Of a stretch of DNA of 57,137 bases, positions 27,796 to 35,750 are shown one piece after another. A program made the position numbers and the translations under genes. This stretch comes from Variovorax boronicumulans NBRC 103145. Its GTDB lineage: Bacteria > Pseudomonadota > Gammaproteobacteria > Burkholderiales > Burkholderiaceae_C. Location of the stretch: positions 1 through 57,137 of the forward strand of contig NZ_BCUS01000033.1 of NCBI RefSeq assembly GCF_001591345.1, written 5' to 3'. Numbering within the stretch: the stretch's first letter is position 1; each line of letters begins with the position of its first letter. The notes below the pieces were generated by a model. That model was not told the origin of the DNA and ran no database searches. It saw only the letters and a list, made by a program, of their open reading frames with translations.

Positions 27796-29142
27796 TTACT
27801 TGTCGTTGTGCAGGTACGTCGCCTGCTTCGGCAGCAGCAGGCTGACCAGGAAGGCCACGCCCATCATCGCCGTCACGTACCAGTAGAAATACGACTCGTG
27901 GCCGATCGACTTCAGGCCCAGCGCCACGTACTCGGCGCTGCCGCCGAAGATGGCGTTGCCCACCGCGTACGACAGGCCCACGCCCAGCGCGCGCACTTCG
28001 GGCGGGAACATCTCGGCCTTCACGATGCCGCTGATCGAGGTGTAGAAGCTCACCACCGCCAGCGCCAGCGTGATCAGCACGCCGGCCATCAGCGGGCTGC
28101 CCACGCTTTGCAGGTTGCTCAGCACGGGCACCGTCATCAGCGCGCCCAGGGCGCCGAACAGCAACATGTTGCTGCGACGGCCGATGCGGTCCGACAGCGC
28201 GCCGAACAGCGGCTGCATGCACATGTACAGGAACAGGCACGCCGTCATCACGTTGCTGGCGGTCTTGATCGACATGCCGGCCGAGTTCACCAGGTACTTC
28301 TGCATGTAGGTGGTGAAGGTGTAGAAGATCAGCGAGCCGCCGGCCGTGTAGCCCAGCACGACGAGGAAGGCGCGCTTGTGGTGCTTGAACAGCTCGGCGA
28401 CGCTGCCGGCGCCCTTGGCGGCGCGGGTCTTGGTGCTGGCCGTTTCGGTGAGCGTGCGGCGCAGCATCAGCGCCACGACGGCGGCCAGGGCACCCAGCAC
28501 GAAGGGAATGCGCCAGCCCCAGGCCTTGAGCTCGGCCTCGGTGAGCAGCTGCTGCAGCACCACCACGGCCACCACGGCCAGCAGCTGGCCGCCGATCAGC
28601 GTGACGTACTGGAACGACGAGAAGAAGCCGCGCTGGCCGCGCATCGCCACTTCGCTCATGTAGGTGGCGGTGGTGCCGTATTCGCCGCCGACCGACAGGC
28701 CCTGCAGCAGGCGCGCGGCCAGCAGCAGCGCGGGCGCCCAGGCGCCGATCTGCGCGTAGGTGGGCAGGCAGGCAATGACCAGCGAGCCGACGCACATCAT
28801 GACGACCGAAGTCACCATCGAGGTCTTGCGGCCCTTGCGGTCGGCCAGCCGGCCGAACAGCCAGCCGCCGATCGGGCGCATCAGGAAGCCGGCGGCGAAC
28901 ACGCCGGCGGTGTTCAGCAGCTGGACCGTCGGGTCCGACTTGGGGAAGAACGAGGGCGCGAAGTAGATCGCGCAGAAGGCGTAGACGTAGAAGTCGAACC
29001 ACTCCACCAGGTTGCCGGACGACGCGGCAAAGATGGCGAAGATGCGCTTGCGCTTTTCCTCGAAGGTGTAGGGGGTGGTGTCGCGGGTCGCGTCTGGGCT
29101 GGAAGCGCCGGCGCTCGTGCTGCTGCTGGCAATGGCGGTCAT
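27796..29142 (-). CDS. MFS transporter, metabolite:H+ symporter (MHS) family
   Basis: 448 residues, twelve helices. MHS proteins import organic acids and betaines (alpha-ketoglutarate, citrate, proline/betaine) with protons. The family block [17 protein letters not shown] precedes helix 1, then [18 protein letters not shown] (the MFS A motif) and [16 protein letters not shown]. The closest named relatives are KgtP-like alpha-ketoglutarate permeases, but the substrate is inferred only at class level. ATG 29142 is chosen because AAGGA lies eight bases upstream; the frame stays open for 27 more codons. It lies beside a FixJ-type two-component pair on the same strand and is probably its target. 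Confidence 0.9.
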   Translation of the reverse strand: MTAIASSSTSAGASSPDATRDTTPYTFEEKRKRIFAIFAASSGNLVEWFDFYVYAFCAIYFAPSFFPKSDPTVQLLNTAGVFAAGFLMRPIGGWLFGRLADRKGRKTSMVTSVVMMCVGSLVIACLPTYAQIGAWAPALLLAARLLQGLSVGGEYGTTATYMSEVAMRGQRGFFSSFQYVTLIGGQLLAVVAVVVLQQLLTEAELKAWGWRIPFVLGALAAVVALMLRRTLTETASTKTRAAKGAGSVAELFKHHKRAFLVVLGYTAGGSLIFYTFTTYMQKYLVNSAGMSIKTASNVMTACLFLYMCMQPLFGALSDRIGRRSNMLLFGALGALMTVPVLSNLQSVGSPLMAGVLITLALAVVSFYTSISGIVKAEMFPPEVRALGVGLSYAVGNAIFGGSAEYVALGLKSIGHESYFYWYVTAMMGVAFLVSLLLPKQATYLHNDK

Positions 29143-29253
29143 GCGGGGGGTCCTTGTCTCTGGCTGCAGCCCCCGCGAAGCCCGCGGAAAGCCGTGCCGG
29201 GGAGTCTGGTCCGCCGGGGGCACGCTGTCGTCCGTAGGGCCCCCGCCGCGGGA

Positions 29254-29271
29254 CTGCGTACCGGTACGCAG
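29254..29271. promoter_or_regulatory. 18-bp perfect palindrome upstream of the MHS transporter gene
   Basis: CTGCGTACCGGTACGCAG, perfectly self-complementary, 112 bp upstream of the transporter ATG and directly followed by GGGTAAACCC. A likely binding site of the FixJ-type regulator encoded at 29572-30192 or of another dimeric protein. Confidence 0.6.
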
Positions 29272-29317
29272 GGGTAAACCCTAAGTTCTAGCCAGAAGTT
29301 GGGGCGCCTTCAGGGCG

Positions 29318-29415
29318 ACGCTCCCGCCGACGGGGCACCTTGCTCCGCGAATGTCCCCCGGGCTTCGCCCTCCTCCTTGATTTCGCTGCGCAAGGCACCC
29401 CATCGGCGTGAGCGT
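29318..29415. repeat. 98-bp palindromic repeat, copy 1 (inverted relative to copy 2)
   Basis: Arms 29318-29343 and 29390-29415 pair at 22 of 26 positions and enclose a 46-base core (29344-29389). The core is the reverse complement of that in copy 2, apart from one base pair missing from its inner hairpin (GGGC/GCCC here, GGGGC/GCCCC in copy 2). The arms differ in sequence from those of copy 2 but keep pairing. REP/BIME-like; nothing coding is seen in it. Confidence 0.8.
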
Positions 29416-29458
29416 GTTCAGTGCAGTCGTTGATCGGCGAGCACCCGCAGCGTGCCCT

Positions 29459-29556
29459 GTGCCCAGGACACTGGGTGCTTCCCGCAGCGAAATCAAGGAG
29501 GAGGGGCGAAGCCCCGGGGGACATTCGCGGAGGGAAGCACCCGGTGGCCTGGGCAC
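29459..29556. repeat. 98-bp palindromic repeat, copy 2
   Basis: Arms 29459-29483 and 29532-29556 pair at 23 of 25 positions. The 48-base core (29484-29531) contains AATCAAGGAGGAG, a GGGGC-GAA-GCCCC hairpin, and GCGAA/TTCGC ends that can also pair. It ends 16 bp before the stop of the FixJ-type gene, so it lies in that gene's 3' region and may act in transcript end formation. The remaining spacer of 29143-29571 holds only the 18-bp palindrome and presumably the transporter promoter. Confidence 0.8.
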
Positions 29557-29571
29557 GCGCCCCGAACAGAA

Positions 29572-30192
29572 CTACAACCCGTGCTCGCGCAGGAAGCGAT
29601 CCAGCTCCAGGCTGCTCGAAAAACCCAGCTTCGCGAACATGTGCGCCCGGTGCGTTTCCACCGTGCGCAGCTCCAGCGGCGCGAGTTCCTGCGCGATGCG
29701 CTTGTTGGGCAGGCCTTCGGCCACGAGCCGGGCGACCTGCATCTCGCGCGGCGTGAGCTTGGCCCACAGCGCCTGCGCGGCCTGCCGGGCCTGGCGGCGC
29801 ACGGCAACCTCTTCGGCCTTCTGCAACGCCTTGGCGATGCTGTCGAGCAGGCGCTCGTCGTTGCAGGGCTTCTCCAGCCAGCCGAAGGCGCCGTTCTGCA
29901 CCGCCTCGACCGCCATCGGGATGTCGCCATGCCCGGACAGGAAGATCACGACCAGCGGGCTGTCCTGCGCGCGCAGCGCGTCGAACACCTGCAGCCCGCT
30001 CATGCCCTCCATGCGCAGGTCGAGGATGGCGCAGCCCGAGCGCTGCAGGTCGGCACCGGCCAGGAAGGCCTCGCCCGAGGCGAAGGCCTGCACCGCATGG
30101 CCGCGCGACAGCAGCAGCAGGCCCAGGGAGCGGCGCACGGCCTCGTCGTCGTCGACGACGCACAGGTGGTTGGCAAGCAGGGGTGCGTTCAC
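29572..30192 (-). CDS. FixJ-family (LuxR HTH) response regulator
   Basis: 206 residues. Receiver domain with VVDDDE near 12-17, phospho-acceptor Asp58 in AILDLRMEGMSG and Lys108 in WLEKPC. A LuxR-type helix-turn-helix follows (LTPREMQVARLVAEGLPNKRIAQELAPLELRTVETHRAHMFAKLG, about 146-195). The ATG at 30192 overlaps the kinase stop as ATGA. Probably activates the MHS transporter downstream when phosphorylated by the kinase encoded just upstream. Confidence 0.94.
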   Translation of the reverse strand: MNAPLLANHLCVVDDDEAVRRSLGLLLLSRGHAVQAFASGEAFLAGADLQRSGCAILDLRMEGMSGLQVFDALRAQDSPLVVIFLSGHGDIPMAVEAVQNGAFGWLEKPCNDERLLDSIAKALQKAEEVAVRRQARQAAQALWAKLTPREMQVARLVAEGLPNKRIAQELAPLELRTVETHRAHMFAKLGFSSSLELDRFLREHGL

Positions 30193-32378
30193 GGGGAAGC
30201 CTCCAGTTCGAGGGTGAAGACCGTGCCGCCGCCGGGCCGGTCGGCGAACGACAAGCGGCCGCGGTGGGCCTCCACGATGGTGCGGCAGATGTTCAGGCCC
30301 AACCCGAGCCCGCCGGCCTTGGTGGTGAAGAAGGGCGCAAAGACCTGCTCGGCCAGCGCGGCGTCGATGCCGGGGCCGTGGTCCGCGATGCGAATGTGCA
30401 CGCGGCCTTCGCGCAGCTCGGCCTCGACCTCGACCACGCGCCGCTCGGGCGGCGTGCCCTGCTGCATCGCCTGCAGGCTGTTGGACAGCAGGTTCAGCAG
30501 CACCTGCTCGAGCAGCACGCGGTCGCCGCGCACCGGCGGCAGCGCGGGCGGAATGCGCACCTCGGCGCGCACCTGCCGCTGGCGCATCTCGCCCTGCAGC
30601 AGCGCCAGCGCATTGGTCACCAGCGCGGCCACGGCGCAGTCTTCGGTGCCGGCGGTGCGCTGGCGCACGAAGCCGCGGATGCGCCGCACGATCTCGGCGC
30701 TGCGTTTGGCCTGCGCCACGGTCTCGTCGAGGCTGCTGGCCAGGAGCGGCTGGTTGCCCTGCGCGGCGAAGGCCTTGGCGGCGTTGGCGAAGTTGCTCAG
30801 CGCCATCAGCGGCTGGTTGAGTTCGTGGGCCAGCGTGGAGGCCATCTCGCCCAGGCTGGCCAGGCGCTGCGCGTGCTGCAGCTGCTCGTCGTTCTGGCGC
30901 TGGCGCAGCTCGGCGCGCTTCTGCTCGGTGATGTCGACCACCGAGCTCATCCAGCCGCTGTGGCGGCCGTCGGCGTCGATGAGCCGCGCGGTGTAGACCA
31001 TGGTGATGACCTCGTGCCCGTCGCGGTGCCGCAGGCGCGACTCGAAGCCCGAGCGCGCGGGCTGCCCGCTCATCATGGCCTCGTAGTGGAACCAGTGCTG
31101 CGTCACGTCGTCGGGGTGCCAGTAGGGGTACGGCGGCAGCCGCCCCAGCAGCTCGTCGGCGCCGTAGCCGGTCATCTCGCAGAAGGCCGGGTTGACGTAG
31201 ATGATGCGGCCCTGCAGGTCGCGCGCGCGCATGCCGACCAGCAGCGAGTCTTCCATCGCCTTGCGGAAGGCGTGGGCCTGGTCCAGCTCGTGGGTGCGCT
31301 CGCGCACGCGCAGCTCGAGGTCGCGCCGCGCGTCGCGCTGCTCGGCGAAGCGGCGCTCGCGCAGCCGCCAGTACAGCGCCCCCAGCAGCAGCACGCCGGC
31401 GCCCAGCAGGCCGAGCATCCAGGTGCGCTCGCGCGCGCGGGTGACTTCGGCGTGGTCGGCCATCACCGTCAGGGTCCAGCCCAGGTCAGGCAGCGGCTCG
31501 TCGACGGCGAGAAAACGCCGCGCCTTGCCACCGACCGTGGTGCGCACCAGGTAGCCCGGCGCGCCTTCGATGTGCTCGACGCGCCAGGGCAGCGGCGCAA
31601 AGCGGGTGCGCGCGCCGTACTGCTGGTCGTGCTCGATGCCCGCCAGGTCGGCGGGGCTCAGCGCCCGCGTGGCCTGGTACATCCAGCCCGGCACCGAGCT
31701 CAGGAACACGATGCCGCGCGCGTCGGTCAGCAGGATCGGATCGCGCACGAAGGCCCAGGCGTCGTGCAGCTGGCGCAGGCTGACCTTGACGGTGACCACG
31801 CCCAGCACCTCGCCGCCGCCCTCGGCGCGCACCGGCGCCGACATGAACAGCCCCGGCTCGCCCGTGGTCTGGCCCACGCCGTAGAACAGGCCGCGCCGCC
31901 CGGCCCGCGCATCGAGAAAGTACGGCCGGTTGGCGTACGACTCGCCCACGAAGCTCTGCGGCGTGGCCCAGTTGCTCGCGGCCAGCGTGAGGCCCTGCGG
32001 GTCGGTGAGGTACAGCGCGTCGGAGCCCGCGAGGCGGTTCACTTCCTCGATGTGGTGGTTGGCGCGCTGCCGCGCGGCGGGGTCCTGCGGATGGGCCAGC
32101 ACGGCGAGCACGTCGGGGTGCATGCCGGCGGTGAACGGCAGGTAGCCGTACTTGCCGGCGGCGTCGCGCAGGCCGAGCACGTGCACTTCCATGGCGCGGC
32201 GGATCGAGTCGGCCTGGAAGTTCGCCTCGCGCCGCGCGGCCCACTGGCCGGCCACGGCGATCAGCAGCAGCGCCAGCGCGACGGCAGCCGCCCAGGCCAC
32301 CAGCGCGCGGCGGCGGGAGCGCGTCGGCGATGGAGATGAAGGAGCAGGAAGGGACGGTTCGGGCGTGAGGGGCGGCAT
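30189..32378 (-). CDS. DctB-like sensor histidine kinase with dCache and PAS domains
   Basis: 729 residues. A short proline-rich N-terminus, a first membrane helix (about 28-47), a periplasmic double-Cache sensor of about 290 residues (SYANRPYFLDARAGRRGLFYGVGQTTGEPGLF is typical of organic-acid-sensing Cache domains), a second helix, a coiled linker, one PAS domain (IIYVNPAFCEMTGYGADELLG), then HisKA with His518 in LAHELNQPL and HATPase_c (N-box LNLLSNSLQAM, GPGID, GGLGLGLNI). DctB-type kinases sense C4-dicarboxylates or related acids. The pairing with a FixJ-type rather than an NtrC-type regulator is notable. Likely controls the neighbouring transporter. Confidence 0.92.
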   Translation of the reverse strand: MPPLTPEPSLPAPSSPSPTRSRRRALVAWAAAVALALLLIAVAGQWAARREANFQADSIRRAMEVHVLGLRDAAGKYGYLPFTAGMHPDVLAVLAHPQDPAARQRANHHIEEVNRLAGSDALYLTDPQGLTLAASNWATPQSFVGESYANRPYFLDARAGRRGLFYGVGQTTGEPGLFMSAPVRAEGGGEVLGVVTVKVSLRQLHDAWAFVRDPILLTDARGIVFLSSVPGWMYQATRALSPADLAGIEHDQQYGARTRFAPLPWRVEHIEGAPGYLVRTTVGGKARRFLAVDEPLPDLGWTLTVMADHAEVTRARERTWMLGLLGAGVLLLGALYWRLRERRFAEQRDARRDLELRVRERTHELDQAHAFRKAMEDSLLVGMRARDLQGRIIYVNPAFCEMTGYGADELLGRLPPYPYWHPDDVTQHWFHYEAMMSGQPARSGFESRLRHRDGHEVITMVYTARLIDADGRHSGWMSSVVDITEQKRAELRQRQNDEQLQHAQRLASLGEMASTLAHELNQPLMALSNFANAAKAFAAQGNQPLLASSLDETVAQAKRSAEIVRRIRGFVRQRTAGTEDCAVAALVTNALALLQGEMRQRQVRAEVRIPPALPPVRGDRVLLEQVLLNLLSNSLQAMQQGTPPERRVVEVEAELREGRVHIRIADHGPGIDAALAEQVFAPFFTTKAGGLGLGLNICRTIVEAHRGRLSFADRPGGGTVFTLELEASP

Positions 32379-32449
32379 GGGAGGCGGGTCCGCAGGTCCG
32401 GCCGGCGCGGCGTGCGGAATTTTGCCCTGATCCGCGGGCCGGCCCTCTC

Positions 32450-33751
32450 TCAGGCCGCCGGCCGCAGCAGCCAGCGCACTTCCTGCGTCTGCTCGCTCTC
32501 GGGGTAGCGAGCCTCGAGCGTGGTGAGGATCGGCTGCGCCATGTCCGTGCGGCCCAGCCCCTGCACCAGCGCGCGGGCTGCCAGCTCGTAGGCCTGCGGG
32601 ATCGCCGCGTGGCCGCGGAAGCGCTTGTCGAAGCCCGACAGCAGCGCGAGCGTGCCGTGCGCGTCGCCGCCGCGCCATTCGGCGCGCGCCATCGCGATGA
32701 CCATCGCCGGGTCGTCGAGCACGAAGGTCTTGTCGATGGCGCGGCAGGCCTTGAAGACTTTCAGCGCGTCCGATGCGAGGTCGCGCCGCATCAGCAGCGG
32801 AATGAAGCGGCGCGCGTGGTCGAACAGCGTGTCCTTCTTCTCGGGCATGAGCGCCAGCACGCGGTGGTAGCGGCGCTGCGCGGCCAGGTCGTCGGCGTCG
32901 GCGGTGCGCTGCGCCTCGTAGGCAATGCCCAGTGCGGCGGCCAGGTCGCCGTCGGTGATGCACTGCGCCACCTCGGCGTCGGTGCGCTGCGCGGCGATCT
33001 GCGCGGGCGTGCGACGGTCGACCGGCGCGCCGATGTCGGCGCCCGCGCCGGGCACGAGGTCGATGCCGAAGGCGTCGTGGTGCTGGTACATCACGTAGCC
33101 CAGGAGGCTGGCCATCACCCAGCCGAAGTAGATGAACGCGAAGTTGACGATCGGCAGCACGATGCGTCCGTCGAACACCGGCAGCACCATCGAAATCGCC
33201 ACCTGCGCGCCCGTGCTCAGCAGGAACAGGAAGAAGCACAGCAGCGCATAGGGCCAGCCGATGGTGCGCATCGCGTCCATCACGTAGCCCGGGTTCATGG
33301 CCTGGAAGAAGCTGCCCGACTGCACCAGCACGATCACCGCCGCCGGGAAGGTGAAGGACATGATGAACAGCCCCACCGTGCCCAGCACCGGCTCGTACCA
33401 GGCGAGCCAGCCGATGAGCATCGTCTGCACCAGCGAGATGGCGAAGAGCTTCCACGGCAGGTAGGTCCACTCGTCGCTCGATTCACGTCCGAAATCAGCC
33501 GAGTCGCGGATGCCGCGCGCGCCCAGCGCAATGACCTTGAAGCCGTAGCGGCTGGCCGCCAGGATGATGCCGACCTCGATGACGATGAAGGCCAGCGCAT
33601 CGGGCAGGAAGAACACGGCCTCGAACAGCAGGCTGCAGAACGACAGCACCAGGCCGTAGGCCAGCGGCCGCAGCTGGAGCGGAAAGGCGAAGAAGCTGTT
33701 GAGGCGGTGCCAGAACGGCGGAGGCGGCGGCAGGGAGTCGCGGTCGATCAT
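32450..33751 (-). CDS. Uncharacterised multi-pass membrane protein with helical C-terminal domain
   Basis: 433 residues. Roughly six to seven hydrophobic segments between residues 27 and 224 (for example LAYGLVLSFCSLLFEAVFFLPDAL; LPWKLFAISLVQTMLIGWLAW; WPYALLCFFLFLLSTGAQVAI), resembling DUF4013-type membrane proteins. A soluble alpha-helical C-terminal half of about 200 residues looks like tetratricopeptide-like repeats (GDLAAALGIAYEAQRTADADDLAAQRRYHRVLALMP). No named family recognised with confidence. The 179-residue gene lies 22 bp upstream on the same strand, so they form an operon. Confidence 0.8.
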   Translation of the reverse strand: MIDRDSLPPPPPFWHRLNSFFAFPLQLRPLAYGLVLSFCSLLFEAVFFLPDALAFIVIEVGIILAASRYGFKVIALGARGIRDSADFGRESSDEWTYLPWKLFAISLVQTMLIGWLAWYEPVLGTVGLFIMSFTFPAAVIVLVQSGSFFQAMNPGYVMDAMRTIGWPYALLCFFLFLLSTGAQVAISMVLPVFDGRIVLPIVNFAFIYFGWVMASLLGYVMYQHHDAFGIDLVPGAGADIGAPVDRRTPAQIAAQRTDAEVAQCITDGDLAAALGIAYEAQRTADADDLAAQRRYHRVLALMPEKKDTLFDHARRFIPLLMRRDLASDALKVFKACRAIDKTFVLDDPAMVIAMARAEWRGGDAHGTLALLSGFDKRFRGHAAIPQAYELAARALVQGLGRTDMAQPILTTLEARYPESEQTQEVRWLLRPAA

Positions 33752-33773
33752 GGCGGGGCCTGGGGTGCTGCGG

Positions 33774-34313
33774 CTACTTGCGGAAGAAGTCGCTCTGGCT
33801 CATGGCGCCCGCGCCGCCCATGCGCACGACCGTGGCGTCGCTGGAATGCACGAGGCGCATCTGGCCGAGCTCGCGCTCCAGGCGCTGGCTGAAACTGGTC
33901 TTGTACTGGAGCGCGGCCTCGCCCATCTTGAGCACGCTGGTGCCCGTGACGATGGCGCTCTTGCGGTCGGTGGCCACCTCGACGGCGTCGATGTGGTACT
34001 CGTACTCGATGGTGAGGATGCCGCCCATGCGGTCGCCCACGGTGCGGAACAGCTCGAAGGTCTTCTCGACCGCCTCGCAGGCTTCCTCGCGGTTGTGGCT
34101 GCTCTCGACGGTGCGGCCCATCATCGTGACCTTGCTCTCGATCACAGCCTTGCGGCTGAGCTGCTTGCACAGCGCTTGCGCATCGCGCGAATAGATGGCG
34201 TGCGCTTCCTTGCGGTAGTAGTCGCGCGCCATCGCCTCGTCGAGCTTGCGGCCGCCGATAAAGAAATACCACGCGCCCACGCAGAGCGCGATCACGATCG
34301 CAATTTGCTTCAT
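33774..34313 (-). CDS. Uncharacterised exported or membrane-anchored protein, 179 aa
   Basis: Begins MKQIAIVIALCVGAWYFFIGG, a single N-terminal helix that is an uncleaved anchor or signal. The rest is soluble: DYYRKEAHAIYSRDAQALCKQLSRKAV and a beta-rich part (ILTIEYEYHIDAVEVATDRKSAIVTGTSVLKMG) suggest a SnoaL/NTF2-like fold, but this is not established. ATG 34313 is chosen; six upstream codons are possible. First gene of a pair with the membrane protein at 32450-33751. Confidence 0.75.
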   Translation of the reverse strand: MKQIAIVIALCVGAWYFFIGGRKLDEAMARDYYRKEAHAIYSRDAQALCKQLSRKAVIESKVTMMGRTVESSHNREEACEAVEKTFELFRTVGDRMGGILTIEYEYHIDAVEVATDRKSAIVTGTSVLKMGEAALQYKTSFSQRLERELGQMRLVHSSDATVVRMGGAGAMSQSDFFRK

Positions 34314-34410
34314 TCCCGCCCCCGCGCGCACGCGGTCCCGCTCCGTTTTGCGGCGCAGTATACGTTGCCGAATGTTTCCAAACGGCGGCGGGATGAGGGC
34401 GCTTAACGCG

Positions 34411-34971
34411 TCAGCTGGCGCGGTAGAAGATGTAGTCGGCCTGGTACTTCACGACCTGTTTCTGGCCCATGTTCGTGGCGCCGCAGGCGGCGGCGGGGGC
34501 CACGCCGCCCTGCGTGGCGACGCGCTGGATGTAGCTCACGCCCTGCATGGCGCCCATGCCGGTGGCGGGGTTGGCCTTCACCAATTGGTGGGGAATGTTG
34601 CCGGTGCCGTTCGGCGCCACCGCCACCTGCGTGGCCGTGACCTTCGAGCCGTCTGCGTTCTCCCAGGTGGCGGGCGGGCCGTAGTACTTGCCGACCTGCT
34701 TGCCGGCGCGGTCCATCAGCTTGGCGTCGGGGCCGACGAAGACCCACTCGTGCGCACCCGGCGTGTTGGCCTTGGCGCGGCATTCGTAGGTGATGTCGCC
34801 CGCGCCCACGGTTTCCATGGCCACGCGGTGGCCGGCGGGCACCTTCACGGCGTCGGGCAGGCTGGCCTGCGAAAACACCGGCATGGGCTTGGCGCCCATG
34901 CCGGAACAGGCGGCCAGGCCAAGCGCCGCTGCGGTGGTGGAAGCCAGGACGGTCAGGGTGCGGATGTGCAT
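34411..34971 (-). CDS. DUF3455 lipoprotein
   Basis: 186 residues. Type II signal peptide with lipobox LAAC (Cys22), so a lipoprotein. The mature part resembles DUF3455: PAGHRVAMETVGAGDITYECRAKA, EWVFVGPDAKLMDRAGKQVGKYYGPPATWE, DGSKVTATQVA, then a C-terminal YQADYIFYRA. Function of the family is unknown; it occurs in bacteria and fungi. ATG 34971 has AAGGA nine bases upstream. It is divergent from the ECF sigma gene, and the same promoter motif faces both genes, so it is probably a regulon member of that sigma factor. Confidence 0.88.
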   Translation of the reverse strand: MHIRTLTVLASTTAAALGLAACSGMGAKPMPVFSQASLPDAVKVPAGHRVAMETVGAGDITYECRAKANTPGAHEWVFVGPDAKLMDRAGKQVGKYYGPPATWENADGSKVTATQVAVAPNGTGNIPHQLVKANPATGMGAMQGVSYIQRVATQGGVAPAAACGATNMGQKQVVKYQADYIFYRAS

Positions 34972-35055
34972 GGTCGTTTCCTTGGTGTCTGATCGGTGGT
35001 GAAAAAGAAAGAGCCGCCGTCTGGAGTTCTGCATGTCGACGCCCCCCTGCCCCCT

Positions 35056-35083
35056 GTACGCAGCCCGAGGGCTGTTGGATTCA
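35056..35083 (-). promoter_or_regulatory. ECF-type promoter of the DUF3455 gene
   Basis: On the minus strand TGAATCC (35083-35077), 16 bases, CGTAC (35060-35056). Identical elements and spacing to the promoter facing the sigma gene. The leader to the ATG would be about 78 bases. Confidence 0.65.
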
Positions 35084-35095
35084 GACCGGTCGCGC

Positions 35096-35123
35096 TGAAT
35101 CCGCCCGCACCGCCGGGCCGTAC
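35096..35123 (+). promoter_or_regulatory. ECF-type promoter of the sigma/anti-sigma operon
   Basis: TGAATCC (35096-35102), 16 bases, CGTAC (35119-35123). With the divergent copy the two -35 elements form an inverted repeat GGATTCAG/CTGAATCC. The transcript start is expected near 35130. Confidence 0.65.
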
Positions 35124-35158
35124 CTCGGACATGCGCACCGATGCCCCACAATCCGCCG

Positions 35159-35734
35159 ATGACCGCACCCAGCCCCGACGCCGAACTGATGGCGCTGATC
35201 GACCGGATCGGCCATCGCGACGAAGCCGCCCTGCGACAGCTGTACGACCGCACCGCGCCCCGCCTCATGGGGCTGGCGATGCGGGTGGTGCGCCAGCGCG
35301 AGTGGGCCGAAGACGTGCTGCAGGAGTCCTTCCTCACCATCTGGCGCGTGGCCGGCGACTACCGTGCCTCGCTGAGTCCGCCGCTGGCCTGGCTGGGGCT
35401 CATCGTGCGCAGCCGCTCGCTCGACCTGCTGCGCCGCCGCACCGCCGACCGCGCCCAGCTCACGCAGGAGTTCGACGAGCTGATGGCAGACACCTTCGAA
35501 TCCGACACGCCCAACCCGGCCGACATGGCCGATGCGAGCGAGCAGGCCTGGGCGCTGCACCAGTGCCTGAGCCAGCTCGAGGGCCGCCAGCGCGAGGTGG
35601 TCAGCCTGGCCTACCTGCGCGAGATGAGCCACGGCGAACTGGCCGAACAGCTCAAGCTGCCGCTGGGCACCGTGAAGACCTGGATCCGGCGCGGGCTCGA
35701 GAAGCTGCGCACCTGCATGGGCCGCTTCGCCTGA
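35159..35734 (+). CDS. ECF RNA polymerase sigma factor
   Basis: 191 residues from ATG 35159 (an in-frame ATG at 35141 would lie only about 11 bases after the predicted transcript start; neither has a clear Shine-Dalgarno). Region 2 is seen in DEAALRQLYDRTAPRLMGLAMRVVRQREWAEDVLQESFLTIWR and region 4 in LEGRQREVVSLAYLREMSHGELAEQLKLPLGTVKTWIRRGLEKL. This is the RpoE-like ECF type that pairs with RskA-like anti-sigma factors. The adjacent anti-sigma gene starts 16 bp downstream. Likely autoregulated through TGAATCC-N16-CGTAC. Confidence 0.94.
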   Translation: MTAPSPDAELMALIDRIGHRDEAALRQLYDRTAPRLMGLAMRVVRQREWAEDVLQESFLTIWRVAGDYRASLSPPLAWLGLIVRSRSLDLLRRRTADRAQLTQEFDELMADTFESDTPNPADMADASEQAWALHQCLSQLEGRQREVVSLAYLREMSHGELAEQLKLPLGTVKTWIRRGLEKLRTCMGRFA

Positions 35735-35750
35735 CCACGAGACCCGCCCC

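Noticed and set aside
30189..33470. Fusion of the dCache kinase to an upstream 360-residue extension
   Set aside because: The upstream codons overlap the 433-residue membrane protein in another frame and look like shadow sequence; ATG 32378 gives a normal DctB-like protein.
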